Shown: positions 37,742 to 46,936, counted from the stretch's first letter. The stretch is DNA of 64,000 nucleotides from Clostridiales bacterium (GCA_012837965.1 DUQF01000026.1:124001-188000); one strand, 5' to 3'. The notes: generated by a model from the letters alone, not told the origin. Numbers and translations are program-made.

Positions 37742-38749
37742 TTGTCTGTGAAACTAAAAAGCTTTGTAAAAACAAGCCAATTTGCGCTTCTGGTGCTCTT
37801 TGCCGGAACTTGGATTGTCTTCGGGCTCATTAACCCCTCCATTTTCTCGGTGGCAAGCTTCTTTTCGCTTACCCGTGCATGCATCGTTCCTGCGTTGTTT
37901 TCCTTGGCGTTGATGTTGATCATGGTATTGGGCAGTTTCGACTTTTCCTTTACAATGGTTGGCGCTTTCGCTTCGTATTGCTCAATTTTTATCATTACGG
38001 AATTGGGCTTGCCCCAAACTCCGCTGATTGTATTGCTTTTAATTTCGATTGCCATTGCCGTCTTGTTGGAAATTGTCAATTGGTTTTTGATTGATAAATT
38101 CAAACTGCAGCCCTTTATCACAACCTTAGGTACCCATTCCATGTTAAAAGGGATGATTCTGGCATTTGTATCTACCAGCTTTATTTATACCTTGCCGGAT
38201 TCATTGCGTAAGTTATCCACCAATTACTTGACGACAGCAAAATTTGCCGATGGAACTGAGGCTGTTTTACACATTGGCATTCTTGCGGTAGCAATCATGT
38301 ATGCTTTAGTACACGTTCTCTTGCAACACACCTCTTTTGGGCGCAAAGTTTACGCGATTGGCGCCAACGAGGAAGCCGCAAGGCGTGTTGGAATCAATGT
38401 TTCCAAGGTTCGCTTTTTCACATTCTGTCTTGCGGGTGTGATTGTTGGAATAGGTGGCATCATTCACGATTCGCTGGCTCGCTGTACGGTACCACTTCCG
38501 CCGGATCTCATTGGGCAAGAGTTGACGTTTGTTGCCGCGGTTATACTTGGGTGTGGCGCGAACCTGCAAGCGCGCGGCTCTGTCGTTGGAACCTTTATCG
38601 CGGTGTTCTTTTTGCGCTTTGTATCAACCAACCTTATCATGCTGGGCATCCCTTCCTATTGGCAGCGGATGGTAACCGGCTGTATTCTGTTGGTTAGTTT
38701 GCTGGCGCAAGTGCGTGGCAAACGTGCCCCTCAGGCTGGAAAGGAGTAG
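37742..38749 (+). CDS. Sugar ABC permease (first)
   Basis: 335 residues with about eight to nine helices, of the RbsC/LsrC group. Conserved cytoplasmic loop GRKVYAIGANEEAARRVGIN (about 201-220) docks on the ATPase. Starts at TTG 37742, eight bases after AAGGAGG; a GTG two codons in is an alternative. It overlaps no gene but abuts the ATPase stop directly. With the next gene forms a heteromeric permease, as in LsrC/LsrD. Confidence 0.87.
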   Translation: MSVKLKSFVKTSQFALLVLFAGTWIVFGLINPSIFSVASFFSLTRACIVPALFSLALMLIMVLGSFDFSFTMVGAFASYCSIFIITELGLPQTPLIVLLLISIAIAVLLEIVNWFLIDKFKLQPFITTLGTHSMLKGMILAFVSTSFIYTLPDSLRKLSTNYLTTAKFADGTEAVLHIGILAVAIMYALVHVLLQHTSFGRKVYAIGANEEAARRVGINVSKVRFFTFCLAGVIVGIGGIIHDSLARCTVPLPPDLIGQELTFVAAVILGCGANLQARGSVVGTFIAVFFLRFVSTNLIMLGIPSYWQRMVTGCILLVSLLAQVRGKRAPQAGKE

Positions 38750-38752
38750 AAT

Positions 38753-39796
38753 ATGCAGCAAGAAAGTACAATGCGAGTTTTTTATCGCCGCAATACAGAC
38801 ACGATACGGCTGCTTTTTATTACAATTGTTATTTTCATCACAATGTCTTCATTGTCAAGCCGCTTTTTGCGGCCCAACAACTTCCTGTCCATGGGTTTCC
38901 AAATACCGGAGTTGGGTTTGTATTCCATAGCGATGATGCTGGTGATGATAACGGGCGGTCGGGATCTTTCCATTGTAGGAATTGGCAACCTGTCCTGTAT
39001 TGTAGCGGCTTTGATTATGCGCGATGGCTATGCCGCCGGATTGGCGGGCGGAGCCATGATCATGAATATACTCCTTGGCGTCATGGCAGCTTTGCTTGTG
39101 GGCGTTGTATGCGGCCTTTTTAATGGCATCATCGTTGCTTTTACCGGGCTTCCTTCCATGCTTGTTACAATGGCCACCAGCTATATTTTTACCGGAATTG
39201 GCGTGGTGCTCACAAATGGCGAGGCTATTTCCAAAGTTTATCCGGAGTATGTTTATTTTGGAAACAATTCTGCTTTGGGTCTGCCGATACCTTTGTGGTT
39301 TTTGATTGCGGCTTTGTTAATTACCTGGTTATTGCTCAATAAAACACGCTACGGTTTTGAAATCAAAATGGTTGGCTCCAATCCGTTGGCAAGCCGTTTT
39401 TCGGGCATTAACATCCATTCGGTATTGATCAAAACCTATCTAATCAGTGGAATCTTTTGTGCGGTTTGCGGGTTGGAAATTCTTGCCAGAACGGATTCCG
39501 CCAAAGCGAATTATGCCCTTACCTATACATTTCAAGCCATCTTGTGCGCGGTCTTGGGCGCGACTGATCCAAATGGAGGGTATGGAAAAGTATCAACACT
39601 GGTTCTATCTTTAATTTCAATGCAGCTGTTGTCCAGTGGCTTTAATATGTTGCGTTTGGGCACTTATTTCAAAGAATTTGCCTGGGGCGTGTTGCTTTTA
39701 GTGGTGTTGAGCGCGAATTTCCTCAATAATGAGATTAGCCGCAGGCGTTATGTGGCAAAAATGAACAAACGCGCGGCTCAAGAGGACGGCTCATAG
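38753..39796 (+). CDS. Sugar ABC permease (second)
   Basis: 347 residues; second RbsC/LsrD-like permease. TRYGFEIKMVGSNPLASRFSG (cut to its core GFEIKMVGSNPLASRFSG, about 201-218) is the ATPase-docking loop. Begins three bases after the stop of its partner. The two permeases are related but clearly not recent copies, so they form an unlike pair around the RbsA-like ATPase. Confidence 0.87.
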   Translation: MQQESTMRVFYRRNTDTIRLLFITIVIFITMSSLSSRFLRPNNFLSMGFQIPELGLYSIAMMLVMITGGRDLSIVGIGNLSCIVAALIMRDGYAAGLAGGAMIMNILLGVMAALLVGVVCGLFNGIIVAFTGLPSMLVTMATSYIFTGIGVVLTNGEAISKVYPEYVYFGNNSALGLPIPLWFLIAALLITWLLLNKTRYGFEIKMVGSNPLASRFSGINIHSVLIKTYLISGIFCAVCGLEILARTDSAKANYALTYTFQAILCAVLGATDPNGGYGKVSTLVLSLISMQLLSSGFNMLRLGTYFKEFAWGVLLLVVLSANFLNNEISRRRYVAKMNKRAAQEDGS

Positions 39797-39890
39797 TGAA
39801 TAATCATTGACCTTTTTTAGAAGGACAGGTCATGTTTATTGGATGTTGATGTTTTAACGTGCTGTTTATTGAAGCTAAGAGGTGAAAACT

Positions 39891-40988
39891 ATGATTTCTA
39901 AAATAGACAAGTATTTGGAAGATTTGGTATTGCTGCCAGGTCTTTCCGGTCATGAGCAGAGGATATCGGCGTACATGGGGCGGGTGTTTGAAGAGCATGG
40001 CTTTTATGTGCAGGAAGACGTCCACGGAAACTGTATTGCCAGTTTGCCGGACCAGGACTCTGCCTTACCTTGCCTGATGGTGTTTGCCCATATGGATTCG
40101 CTAGGCTTCTTTATACGACATATTGACGACCGTGGTTTCATACGCGTTGAGCGTTTGGGAGGCATACCTGAAAAGGTTCTTCCTTCTACGAAAGTTGCCA
40201 TCGTCAGCCGTGATGGCAACTTGATTCCGGGAGTGTTTGGGATTAAGCAGCACCACGTTACGCCCCCGGAAGAAAAGTATGTGGTGGACAAGGTAACAAA
40301 CCTCTACATTGATATCGGCGCCACAAACCGGGACCAAGTGAAGGCGCTGGGCATTGATATTGGAAGCCCTGTAGTTTATGCGCCCTACTATCAGAAACTT
40401 GCCGGAACACGGCGACTTGGCACCACAATGGATAACCGCAGCGGCTGCGCTGCCCTGTTAATTCTGGCAAAAATGCTTTCCAAGTCCCCACCGCCTCAGC
40501 GTGTTGTTCTGGTCGGCACGGTATGGGAGGAATTCAATCTTCGTGGCGCCATGATGGCTGCGCGAACAGTTAAACCCACTTGGTCCATCGGTATAGATGG
40601 CGGGGCTGCCGGGGATACTCCGGATTTTAATGATTACAATAGTGTAACTCTCGGCGGCGGTCCGATTCTGACCTTGTATAATTTCCATGGCAGAGGTACC
40701 CTGAACGGAATGATTCCACATCCGGCAATGGTAAGGCTAATGGAAACCGCGGCAGAGGACGCAGGCATTATCTTTCAACGAAATGCTGTGGTGGGAGGGT
40801 TGACAGACGCTTCCTACCTGCAGCTTGAAGGAAAGGGGATACCTTCCGTGGATGTGGGGATTCCCAGACGCTACTCCCATAGCCCCAGCGAAGCATTGGA
40901 TCTTTGTGATGTTGAAACTTTGTGCCGGTGGGTGTACGCAGCCTGTCAAACCGATCTAACAGCTTTTGATTTTTCAAGAAGCTTTTGA
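39891..40988 (+). CDS. M42 family metallopeptidase (FrvX/SgcX-like)
   Basis: 365 residues. Co-catalytic zinc exopeptidase fold; ligands and catalytic residues seen: VFAHMDSLGF (His), TMDNRSG (Asp), WEEFNLRGA (Glu-Glu), GIDGG (Asp) and RYSHSPSE (His). M42 enzymes include aminopeptidases and proteins long annotated as endoglucanase/cellulase M. In E. coli, SgcX and FrvX of this family sit in sugar-PTS operons, just as this one sits in a sugar ABC locus. The ATG at 39891 follows AGAGGTG; a GTG at 39882 is less likely. It overlaps the start of the next gene's leader. Confidence 0.88.
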   Translation: MISKIDKYLEDLVLLPGLSGHEQRISAYMGRVFEEHGFYVQEDVHGNCIASLPDQDSALPCLMVFAHMDSLGFFIRHIDDRGFIRVERLGGIPEKVLPSTKVAIVSRDGNLIPGVFGIKQHHVTPPEEKYVVDKVTNLYIDIGATNRDQVKALGIDIGSPVVYAPYYQKLAGTRRLGTTMDNRSGCAALLILAKMLSKSPPPQRVVLVGTVWEEFNLRGAMMAARTVKPTWSIGIDGGAAGDTPDFNDYNSVTLGGGPILTLYNFHGRGTLNGMIPHPAMVRLMETAAEDAGIIFQRNAVVGGLTDASYLQLEGKGIPSVDVGIPRRYSHSPSEALDLCDVETLCRWVYAACQTDLTAFDFSRSF

Positions 40989-41002
40989 AAAGGGAGGCCA
41001 AT

Positions 41003-42517
41003 ATGAGTAAGCGTTATTTATTAGGAATTGACTGTGGCACATACGAAACCAAGGCGACATTGTGTGACCCCGAGGGACGGGTGCTGACAATTGCCAGCGC
41101 AAAGTATGAACTGCGTGTGCCGCAAAAGGATTACGCAGAGCATGACCCCATCGAAGATTGGTGGGAAGCCCTCAAAGATGTGGTGGGTCAGGTGCTAAGC
41201 AAATCAAAGGTGCGGGCTGATGAGATAGCAGGAATCTGCGTCAGCACCATCATGGCGGCGATTACCCCTGTAGATGCTCACGGTAATCCGTTGCGAAATG
41301 CCATATTATATGGCATAGATAGGAGAAGCCAGCCTCAGGCTGATAAGTTAAATAGTTTGATTGGCGAACAAAAGATGCGGGAAATAAGCGGTACCATGTG
41401 TACGGTGGAATCCTTTGGGCCAAAAATTCTTTGGATTCGTGAGAACGAACCCGAAATTTTTGAAAAAACAAAATGCTTCACCATTGCCGCGGGATTCATT
41501 AATCATAAACTAACAGGCAGATTCTGTGTCGACCGGTATTCGGCAACCAGCGCGCAACCCATGATTGATGTAAACACCATGACTTGGAGCAAGGAGTTGA
41601 CCCCATATGTATGCCGTGAGGATCAATTGCCCGAAATATTGTGGACAACCGATATTATAGGTGAGGTTACCAAAGAAGCTGCCTTGGAAACCGGTCTGCA
41701 TGCGGGTACCCCGGTTTTATGCGGTACCACCGATGGAGGCTCCGATGCTATCAGCGTTGGGATTGTGGAACCGGGAGATTGCATGATCAACTATGGTTCT
41801 ACGTTGTTCATGTCGTACTTGGGGCAACTTTCATCACAACAGGCGCTTTGGGCGGGTGAATATGTTTTGCCCGGCATCCGATGCATGACAGCCGGCATGG
41901 CAACGGCAGGTTCCCTGACCCGCTGGCTTCGCGACCAGTTTGCCAAGGAACTGCTGCGGGATGAAGAAGCGGGGCTTATGGATGCCTATACCGCGCTGTT
42001 TCAAGAGATTGAGCCCATACCTGCCGGCGCTGATGGTTTAATTGTTCTTCCTTATTTTATGGGCGAACGTATGCCGATACAGGATGCCCACGCCAAGGGA
42101 GTCATTTTCGGCTTAAATCTATACCATACCCGTGGGCATGTTCTAAAAGCGTCGTTAGAGGGAATTGCTTATGGTCTTGACCAGATTTTGGATATTTTAC
42201 GTGAAAAAGGTCATTCCATACACCAAATCACCGCAGTTGGTGGCGGGACAAAATCTCAACCTTGGATGCAAACCATGAGTGATGTTTGTGGCGTACGCCA
42301 TGTTGTGCCACAGGTAACCATTGGCGCTTCCTATGGGGATGCGTTGTTGGCGGGATTGGGAACCGGCTTGATAAAGCAGCCTTCAGACATTAAGGCCATG
42401 ATTAATCAGCGCTATACCACCGAGCCAAACCCCAAAAATCATGAAATATACGCTCCCTTAAAACAATATTTTGCCCAGATTTATCAACGTAATAAAGATA
42501 TTATGCACGCTTTATAA
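41003..42517 (+). CDS. FGGY-family carbohydrate kinase
   Basis: 504 residues. YLLGIDCGTYETKATLCD (about 5-22) is the N-terminal phosphate loop, and AVGGGTKSQPWMQTMSDV (about 413-430) the C-terminal ATP loop of FGGY sugar kinases such as xylulokinase and LsrK. It probably phosphorylates the sugar imported by the upstream ABC system; the sugar is unknown. GGGAGG precedes the ATG at 41003 by five bases; the upstream TTG would hide that site. Starts 14 bases after the M42 stop. Confidence 0.88.
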   Translation: MSKRYLLGIDCGTYETKATLCDPEGRVLTIASAKYELRVPQKDYAEHDPIEDWWEALKDVVGQVLSKSKVRADEIAGICVSTIMAAITPVDAHGNPLRNAILYGIDRRSQPQADKLNSLIGEQKMREISGTMCTVESFGPKILWIRENEPEIFEKTKCFTIAAGFINHKLTGRFCVDRYSATSAQPMIDVNTMTWSKELTPYVCREDQLPEILWTTDIIGEVTKEAALETGLHAGTPVLCGTTDGGSDAISVGIVEPGDCMINYGSTLFMSYLGQLSSQQALWAGEYVLPGIRCMTAGMATAGSLTRWLRDQFAKELLRDEEAGLMDAYTALFQEIEPIPAGADGLIVLPYFMGERMPIQDAHAKGVIFGLNLYHTRGHVLKASLEGIAYGLDQILDILREKGHSIHQITAVGGGTKSQPWMQTMSDVCGVRHVVPQVTIGASYGDALLAGLGTGLIKQPSDIKAMINQRYTTEPNPKNHEIYAPLKQYFAQIYQRNKDIMHAL

Positions 42518-42532
42518 AAAAGGAGGAAAACT

Positions 42533-43342
42533 TTGTCAAGAAAACTATTTGTGACTGATATTGACGGTACTTTGCTCAATGATAAGGTAGGGCTGTCGCA
42601 GGACGTGATAGACGCGGCCAGAGAATTTGTTGAGCTGGGGAACGCTTTCACCATTTGCACGGGAAGGTCAAAGACTGGCGCTGAACATGTTGCCTTGCAA
42701 TTGCCTTTGAATGCGCCGGCGCTTCTGATGACAGGCTCTCATTTCTATGATTTTGCCAAGCGAAAATCTGTTCGTCATATTGCGCTGGATGAGTCCATTT
42801 GGTCTTTGCTCACTTCTATCATGCGTGAATATCCCGATATGGCTGTCCAAGTGTTCACGCCGGAAGAGATTTTTACACTTAGAAGCAATACTATCTTTAA
42901 AAACAAAGGAGTGCGCGCGGAACAACAGGAGGAGATTACGGATTTCAACACAGCTATGAAAAGCCCGATTTGCAAAGTTCTATTGGTAAATGAAGATCGC
43001 GAAAAAATCAAACAAGCGAAAGCCTTCCTTGAAGACTACGAACAAAAAATTGGAAAGCGCTTGTTTATCGCGGATTTTGCTAGCAGACATTTTTTTGAAA
43101 TTGTCAGCATTGACGCGGGCAAGGACACCGCCTTGCAAAAGTTGGCGGTGGATCTTGATATACCAAAAAAAGATATCATTGTAGCTGGCGATGGCCTTAC
43201 AGACCTGCCTATGTTCCAACATGCTGGGCTCAGTTTCGCTCCGGTCGATGCCATTGAAAAAGTAAAACGAGGAGCCGACAGGATTTTCCCTTCCGCCAAA
43301 GAACACGGTTTATTGGAAGTGTTCAAAGAGTTAATGAATTAG
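42533..43342 (+). CDS. HAD-IIB hydrolase (Cof-type phosphatase)
   Basis: 269 residues. VTDIDGTLL (about 6-14) has the nucleophile Asp, ICTGRS the Thr/Ser motif II, and VAGDGLTDLPMF (about 220-231) the acidic motif IV. These are sugar-phosphate phosphatases of wide range; here it may tune the sugar phosphate made by the FGGY kinase. TTG start at 42533 after GGAGGA. Last gene of the plus-strand set; a bidirectional terminator follows. Confidence 0.88.
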   Translation: MSRKLFVTDIDGTLLNDKVGLSQDVIDAAREFVELGNAFTICTGRSKTGAEHVALQLPLNAPALLMTGSHFYDFAKRKSVRHIALDESIWSLLTSIMREYPDMAVQVFTPEEIFTLRSNTIFKNKGVRAEQQEEITDFNTAMKSPICKVLLVNEDREKIKQAKAFLEDYEQKIGKRLFIADFASRHFFEIVSIDAGKDTALQKLAVDLDIPKKDIIVAGDGLTDLPMFQHAGLSFAPVDAIEKVKRGADRIFPSAKEHGLLEVFKELMN

Positions 43343-43443
43343 CCTGGTGATATAAAACGTAGTCGATAATTTTTCTTTTTCTCTACTTGGTTCAAACATA
43401 ATGTTATCTCAATTTCGTATATTTTCAGGCTAAAACGTACAAT

Positions 43444-43479
43444 AAAACAACTGCCAGCAATCAAGCCGGCAGTTGTTTT
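43444..43479. terminator. Bidirectional terminator
   Basis: AAAACAACTGCC/GGCAGTTGTTTT, a perfect 12-bp stem (43444-43455 with 43468-43479), with A and T runs on the two sides. It closes both the plus-strand sugar locus and the minus-strand BtpA-family gene. Confidence 0.88.
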
Positions 43480-43496
43480 GGTTTTTGGCTGTTATT

Positions 43497-44306
43497 TTAT
43501 CTGATGGAGTTAACCTTATCCATAAACTCGACAACTCGAGGCCTTTCAACACGGTTTTCGAACTTTCCGTCCTTTTTAAACGTTGTACCGACCACAGCGC
43601 CATCGGCAATCTTGAAAATTTCTTCAATGGTGTTAACACGGCATCCGGTATTTGCGAATACTGCTGTGTTGGGCACGGCGTTCTTAACCCTATGAAGCAC
43701 GCCCATGTCCGCACTTACACCGGCTGTCATGCCGGATACACACAGAACATCCGGGCGGCAATTAAATACAGTACTTTTTGCAATGTCTTCAATGTTCCTG
43801 TCAACCAGATACTTTGCCGCCTCAGGGACGATGTTAAACAGCATCTTCAGGTTGTCTTGACCGAGGCGGGCTTTATGCCGGGCAATTTCCCCTGTGTTGG
43901 TATTCCAAAGACCAAAATCGGAAGCATAAACACCACTCATAATTTCACGGATAAACTTTGCTTGGGTTACCGCTGCAAGATCAATGGATGCAAAGGGATC
44001 CCACAGAACATTCACGCCAAATGGAATTTTGATCTCCGGCATCAACTGGCCAATTACGCGCGCCATGGCAGCCGTGGTTTCCGGATTTACTTTTGTAAGA
44101 TAAGGCATGCTGAACTCATTTGAGAACATCACGGCATCGACGCCGCCTTCCTGCAAATCCAGGAACTCTTGTCGGGCGAGGTCAACTACTTTTTCCATTC
44201 CGCCATCTTTATCATAAGTGGGATCACCAGGTAAAGCTTGAAGATGACACATGGCGATAATCGGCTTATGCGTACCAAACGTTTCTTTAATCCAATCCAA
44301 TGACAT
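43497..44306 (-). CDS. BtpA/SgcQ family TIM-barrel protein
   Basis: 269 residues. KPIIAMCHLQALPGDP (about 13-28) and VDAVMFSNEFSMPYL, VSGMTAGVSADMG and VFANTGCRVNTIEEIF are features of the BtpA family, which includes E. coli SgcQ. The fold is a TIM barrel; no reaction is firmly established for SgcQ. GGGAGGAG precedes the ATG at 44306, so I discard the longer in-frame start. Convergent with the FGGY-kinase/HAD locus, with its M42 peptidase (SgcX-like), this suggests one functional set. Confidence 0.85.
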   Translation of the reverse strand: MSLDWIKETFGTHKPIIAMCHLQALPGDPTYDKDGGMEKVVDLARQEFLDLQEGGVDAVMFSNEFSMPYLTKVNPETTAAMARVIGQLMPEIKIPFGVNVLWDPFASIDLAAVTQAKFIREIMSGVYASDFGLWNTNTGEIARHKARLGQDNLKMLFNIVPEAAKYLVDRNIEDIAKSTVFNCRPDVLCVSGMTAGVSADMGVLHRVKNAVPNTAVFANTGCRVNTIEEIFKIADGAVVGTTFKKDGKFENRVERPRVVEFMDKVNSIR

Positions 44307-44509
44307 AAAAACTCCTCCCATAATACATAATGATATCTAAATTCTATCATTTTTGCTTGCTTTTGTCAATGATAAATCACCTTGTGTTTTAATACGACCG
44401 CATAGATTAATCCAATATTTTAGCGGGAAATATTTCTAACTTTCTGTGTCATCATTCAATCGTTATGGTACTCTTACAAGCAACCTATTGACAATAAAAC
44501 ACAAAGCAA

Positions 44510-44538
44510 TTGACTAAATGTTGATTATTGGATATTCT
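44510..44538 (+). promoter_or_regulatory. Promoter of the SGNH hydrolase gene
   Basis: TTGACT (44510-44515), 17-bp spacer, TATTCT (44533-44538), 30 bases before the ATG. A second TTGACA lies at 44488-44493. The other DNA between 44307 and 44568 is AT-rich with no other evident signal. Confidence 0.55.
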
Positions 44539-44568
44539 GATGGTAAATAACCTGGAGGTGCTGGAAAT

Positions 44569-45222
44569 ATGAAAAACATACTTGTTTTCGGAGATTCTAA
44601 TTCCTGGGGATACGACGCGATGAGCTATGATCCCGTTACGGGAATTACCAAACGATTTCCTAAAGAAAAAAGGTGGCCTGGCATTTTGCAACTGTCGCTG
44701 GGGAGCGAATTTAATATCATTGAAAACTGTTTGAATGGCCGAACACTGATGCAAAATGATCCCTATTTTCAGGGCAGGCTTGGCATCGAAAGTTTAAGAG
44801 AAACGCTTGATGCCAACGCGCCGCTTGATTTGGTTATTATCAAACTCGGGTGTAATGAGCTTAAGCATATGTTTTCTCTCACCGCCGGAATGATTGCCTT
44901 TGGCGCCGAATATCTGGTGCAAGAAGCAAAGCAGTCTTATTATGGCTATCCTGCACCCAAGGTGTTGCTTGTGGCGCCACACCCAACACACCCCCAAATT
45001 GCTGATATGTGCTTTGGCTTCAGCTACGGTGTGTTAGCGTATCAAAAGAGCCTTGAGCTTGGAGCGCTGTATCGTGAGGTGGCCAAGAGGCAAGGCTGCG
45101 CGTTTTTTGATTGCACACCATTAAATTTTGAGCTCAATTCGATTGATGGGCTGCACTATTCCGAGAATGACCATAAAAGATTAGCGGAAGCCATTGAGCC
45201 CGTAGTGCGTGAGATGTTTTAA
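44569..45222 (+). CDS. SGNH/GDSL-type hydrolase
   Basis: 217 residues. Blocks of the SGNH esterase fold: FGDSNSWGYD (catalytic Ser, about 6-15), NGRT, KLGCNELKHMF (block III with Asn), and DGLHYSENDHKRL (Asp and His, about 189-201). No signal peptide, so it acts inside the cell, for example deacetylating a sugar. GGAGGT precedes the ATG. It stands alone, divergent from the BtpA-family gene. Confidence 0.87.
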   Translation: MKNILVFGDSNSWGYDAMSYDPVTGITKRFPKEKRWPGILQLSLGSEFNIIENCLNGRTLMQNDPYFQGRLGIESLRETLDANAPLDLVIIKLGCNELKHMFSLTAGMIAFGAEYLVQEAKQSYYGYPAPKVLLVAPHPTHPQIADMCFGFSYGVLAYQKSLELGALYREVAKRQGCAFFDCTPLNFELNSIDGLHYSENDHKRLAEAIEPVVREMF

Positions 45223-45316
45223 CAAGCCAAAAAAAGTGGCAAACAAGCTTTGCCGTAACAAATTATTTCAAGTACAAAAGCGGGTATTTACCTACTTACG
45301 CGATAAAGGCAAAAAG

Positions 45317-45375
45317 CGGGGGACACACTAAACCGATAATTAAATTTGTTGCATTCAGTTTAGTGTGCCCCTGCT
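45317..45375 (-). repeat. Long inverted repeat ending the 125-residue gene
   Basis: GGGG-ACACACTAAAC and GTTTAGTGTG-CCCC arms (about 14-15 bp, extending weakly through AGC/GCT) flank a 24-base centre. On the minus strand the far arm is followed by CTTTTTG, so it can act as a terminator. The stop codon of the minus-strand gene is inside the near arm. The long, terminal-repeat-like arms also resemble a tiny non-autonomous insertion. Confidence 0.6.
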
Positions 45376-45737
45376 TGCCTGATTATCCGAAGCAGTTGGA
45401 GCATGATGTGCTCCTCATCCAGTTTAGATAGATCCAAATCCTGGGTCTTGGCCCTATCCAAAAGAAGCGTTCCATAGTTTGCTATTTTATTTTTAAGATT
45501 TTTTTCTCCCAACACTTCCTGGCGATATGCCAGCGTTTTCAGCAGGAGAAGAAGGTCTTTTGTGCTTTTTGAATTTTTGTATGCCGCTTCAGCATCATCA
45601 ACACTGATTGCTGAATAATCGCCAATATCAAAGATTGATGCCTGCTGTTTAAGCTGACTTGCGATGAGTGTTCCGACTATCATAAGTAAAACCAAGATAG
45701 CTACATAAAGATGAGCGTTTGTTTTTTTGCGAATCAT
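45360..45737 (-). CDS. Single-pass membrane protein, unknown function
   Basis: 125 residues: one N-terminal helix (about 11-27) and a helical, mostly extracytoplasmic region rich in Leu, Lys and Asp. I do not recognise a family. Its ATG overlaps the stop of the SurA-like gene (45734-45737), so the two are translated together and may form a membrane complex. The last residues (QAGAH) and the stop are encoded by the inverted repeat, so the natural C-terminus may have been replaced. Confidence 0.6.
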   Translation of the reverse strand: MIRKKTNAHLYVAILVLLMIVGTLIASQLKQQASIFDIGDYSAISVDDAEAAYKNSKSTKDLLLLLKTLAYRQEVLGEKNLKNKIANYGTLLLDRAKTQDLDLSKLDEEHIMLQLLRIIRQAGAH

Positions 45738-46876
45738 TCGAATATTTCCGGTAAGCGGACAATATCCGCTGAATCAATCCAGTTGGAGATAATGTCTTTG
45801 ATATGTTCTTGCCGTACTGCTTGAAGCAAGTCGGCTTCTATTGCTTCCTGTACTTCGATGAGGGGAACCTTGTCAACTGCTGGCAGAATTCCCGCCAAAT
45901 GCAGAATGGCCATACCGCGGTTGGTTGGAAAAGGAGAGCTGATATCACCAATATCGGTGAGCACGTTTGCGTGTTGTTGATACAAGGTATCGAAGCGAGG
46001 GGAGTTTTCACTGTAGTAATTGCTTTTTTCACCGCTGCCGGGAACAAGCGATTCCAGCAAATCTGAGAAGCTGATTTTCCCATTAGCCAAATCCATAAGA
46101 GCTTGTTCAATCTTGGGTATCAGCATTGCCATCTGGTCTTCCCGCATCTCCTGAATTGTTTTTTCATCTCCAACAGCTTTCAAGTTGCGCATAAGTTGCA
46201 GAGCAAGAGAATCAAAGGAAAACTCGGCTTTTTGGATGAGCTTCAGTTCGTATGGCCGATGTATTACCGGTTTATTGGCTAACAGATCTGCTTCCAAAAG
46301 GGTTGGGTTGCCGGCATAAGTTGTTTTTTGCTGATGATAGAGGTCTTCATAGGCTGCTGTTAACGTTTCATCATCAAGTTGACAAACCTGATTGGCCAAC
46401 ATATTTTTCAGTTTTCCAATCTTGGTTGAGCGCTTTAGGCTGTCCATTAGGGACTCCTTGGTTAATCCGGCCATTGACAATAAGCTGTCAACATACTGTG
46501 ATTGTTCATCGTCAGTACTGCCGGGGCTGTGTTTTTGAACATAAGAATAAATGTCCCCAAGAATCTTGTGAAATCGTTGGTCGATTAATTCCAAGTCGGT
46601 ATCGTCAAGATTTATCCCTAAAATATCTGTTTGCTGAATAAGCACTTCTTCTTGGATAAGTTCTTCAAGGGTAGCCAATCGCAAGCGCTTTAACATTGAT
46701 TCAGTTGGTTGTTCGGAAAACATACTTTGAGATAGGCTTGCGGCTTGAATACGAGTATTTACTGTTTCCATTGTAATGGATACACCGTTCACCCAAGCTA
46801 CGACAGGTGAAGATTCCGCCAGGGCAGGTACAAAGAACAAAACCAACACCACAATTCTTGAAAAGAATTTTTTCAT
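45734..46876 (-). CDS. SurA-like exported foldase/chaperone
   Basis: 380 residues. Signal peptide cut near PALA-ES, no lipobox Cys. AWVNGVSITMETVNTRIQA and ATLEELIQEEVLIQQTDI (about 28-90) match the SurA N-domain; a later segment (LESLVPGSGEKSNYYSENS, FPTNRGMAILHLAGI) has the form of a PPIC parvulin domain, but degenerate. Likely an extracytoplasmic chaperone, like SurA or PrsA. AAGAGG precedes the ATG at 46876. It follows the solute-binding protein gene of the NitT-type operon, separated by a strong hairpin. Confidence 0.75.
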   Translation of the reverse strand: MKKFFSRIVVLVLFFVPALAESSPVVAWVNGVSITMETVNTRIQAASLSQSMFSEQPTESMLKRLRLATLEELIQEEVLIQQTDILGINLDDTDLELIDQRFHKILGDIYSYVQKHSPGSTDDEQSQYVDSLLSMAGLTKESLMDSLKRSTKIGKLKNMLANQVCQLDDETLTAAYEDLYHQQKTTYAGNPTLLEADLLANKPVIHRPYELKLIQKAEFSFDSLALQLMRNLKAVGDEKTIQEMREDQMAMLIPKIEQALMDLANGKISFSDLLESLVPGSGEKSNYYSENSPRFDTLYQQHANVLTDIGDISSPFPTNRGMAILHLAGILPAVDKVPLIEVQEAIEADLLQAVRQEHIKDIISNWIDSADIVRLPEIFE

Positions 46877-46893
46877 GCAAGTGCCTCTTAATG

Positions 46894-46921
46894 AAGCCCC
46901 CGGGGAAATCCCCGGGGGCTT
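46894..46921 (-). other. Perfect 12-bp GC hairpin between SBP and SurA-like genes
   Basis: AAGCCCCCGGGG-aaat-CCCCGGGGGCTT with no T-run on the minus strand. It starts 16 bases after the stop of the solute-binding protein. Such stems protect upstream mRNA and cut downstream expression, giving excess binding protein over the other parts. Confidence 0.75.
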
Positions 46922-46936
46922 GGTGGTTCGCATCAA

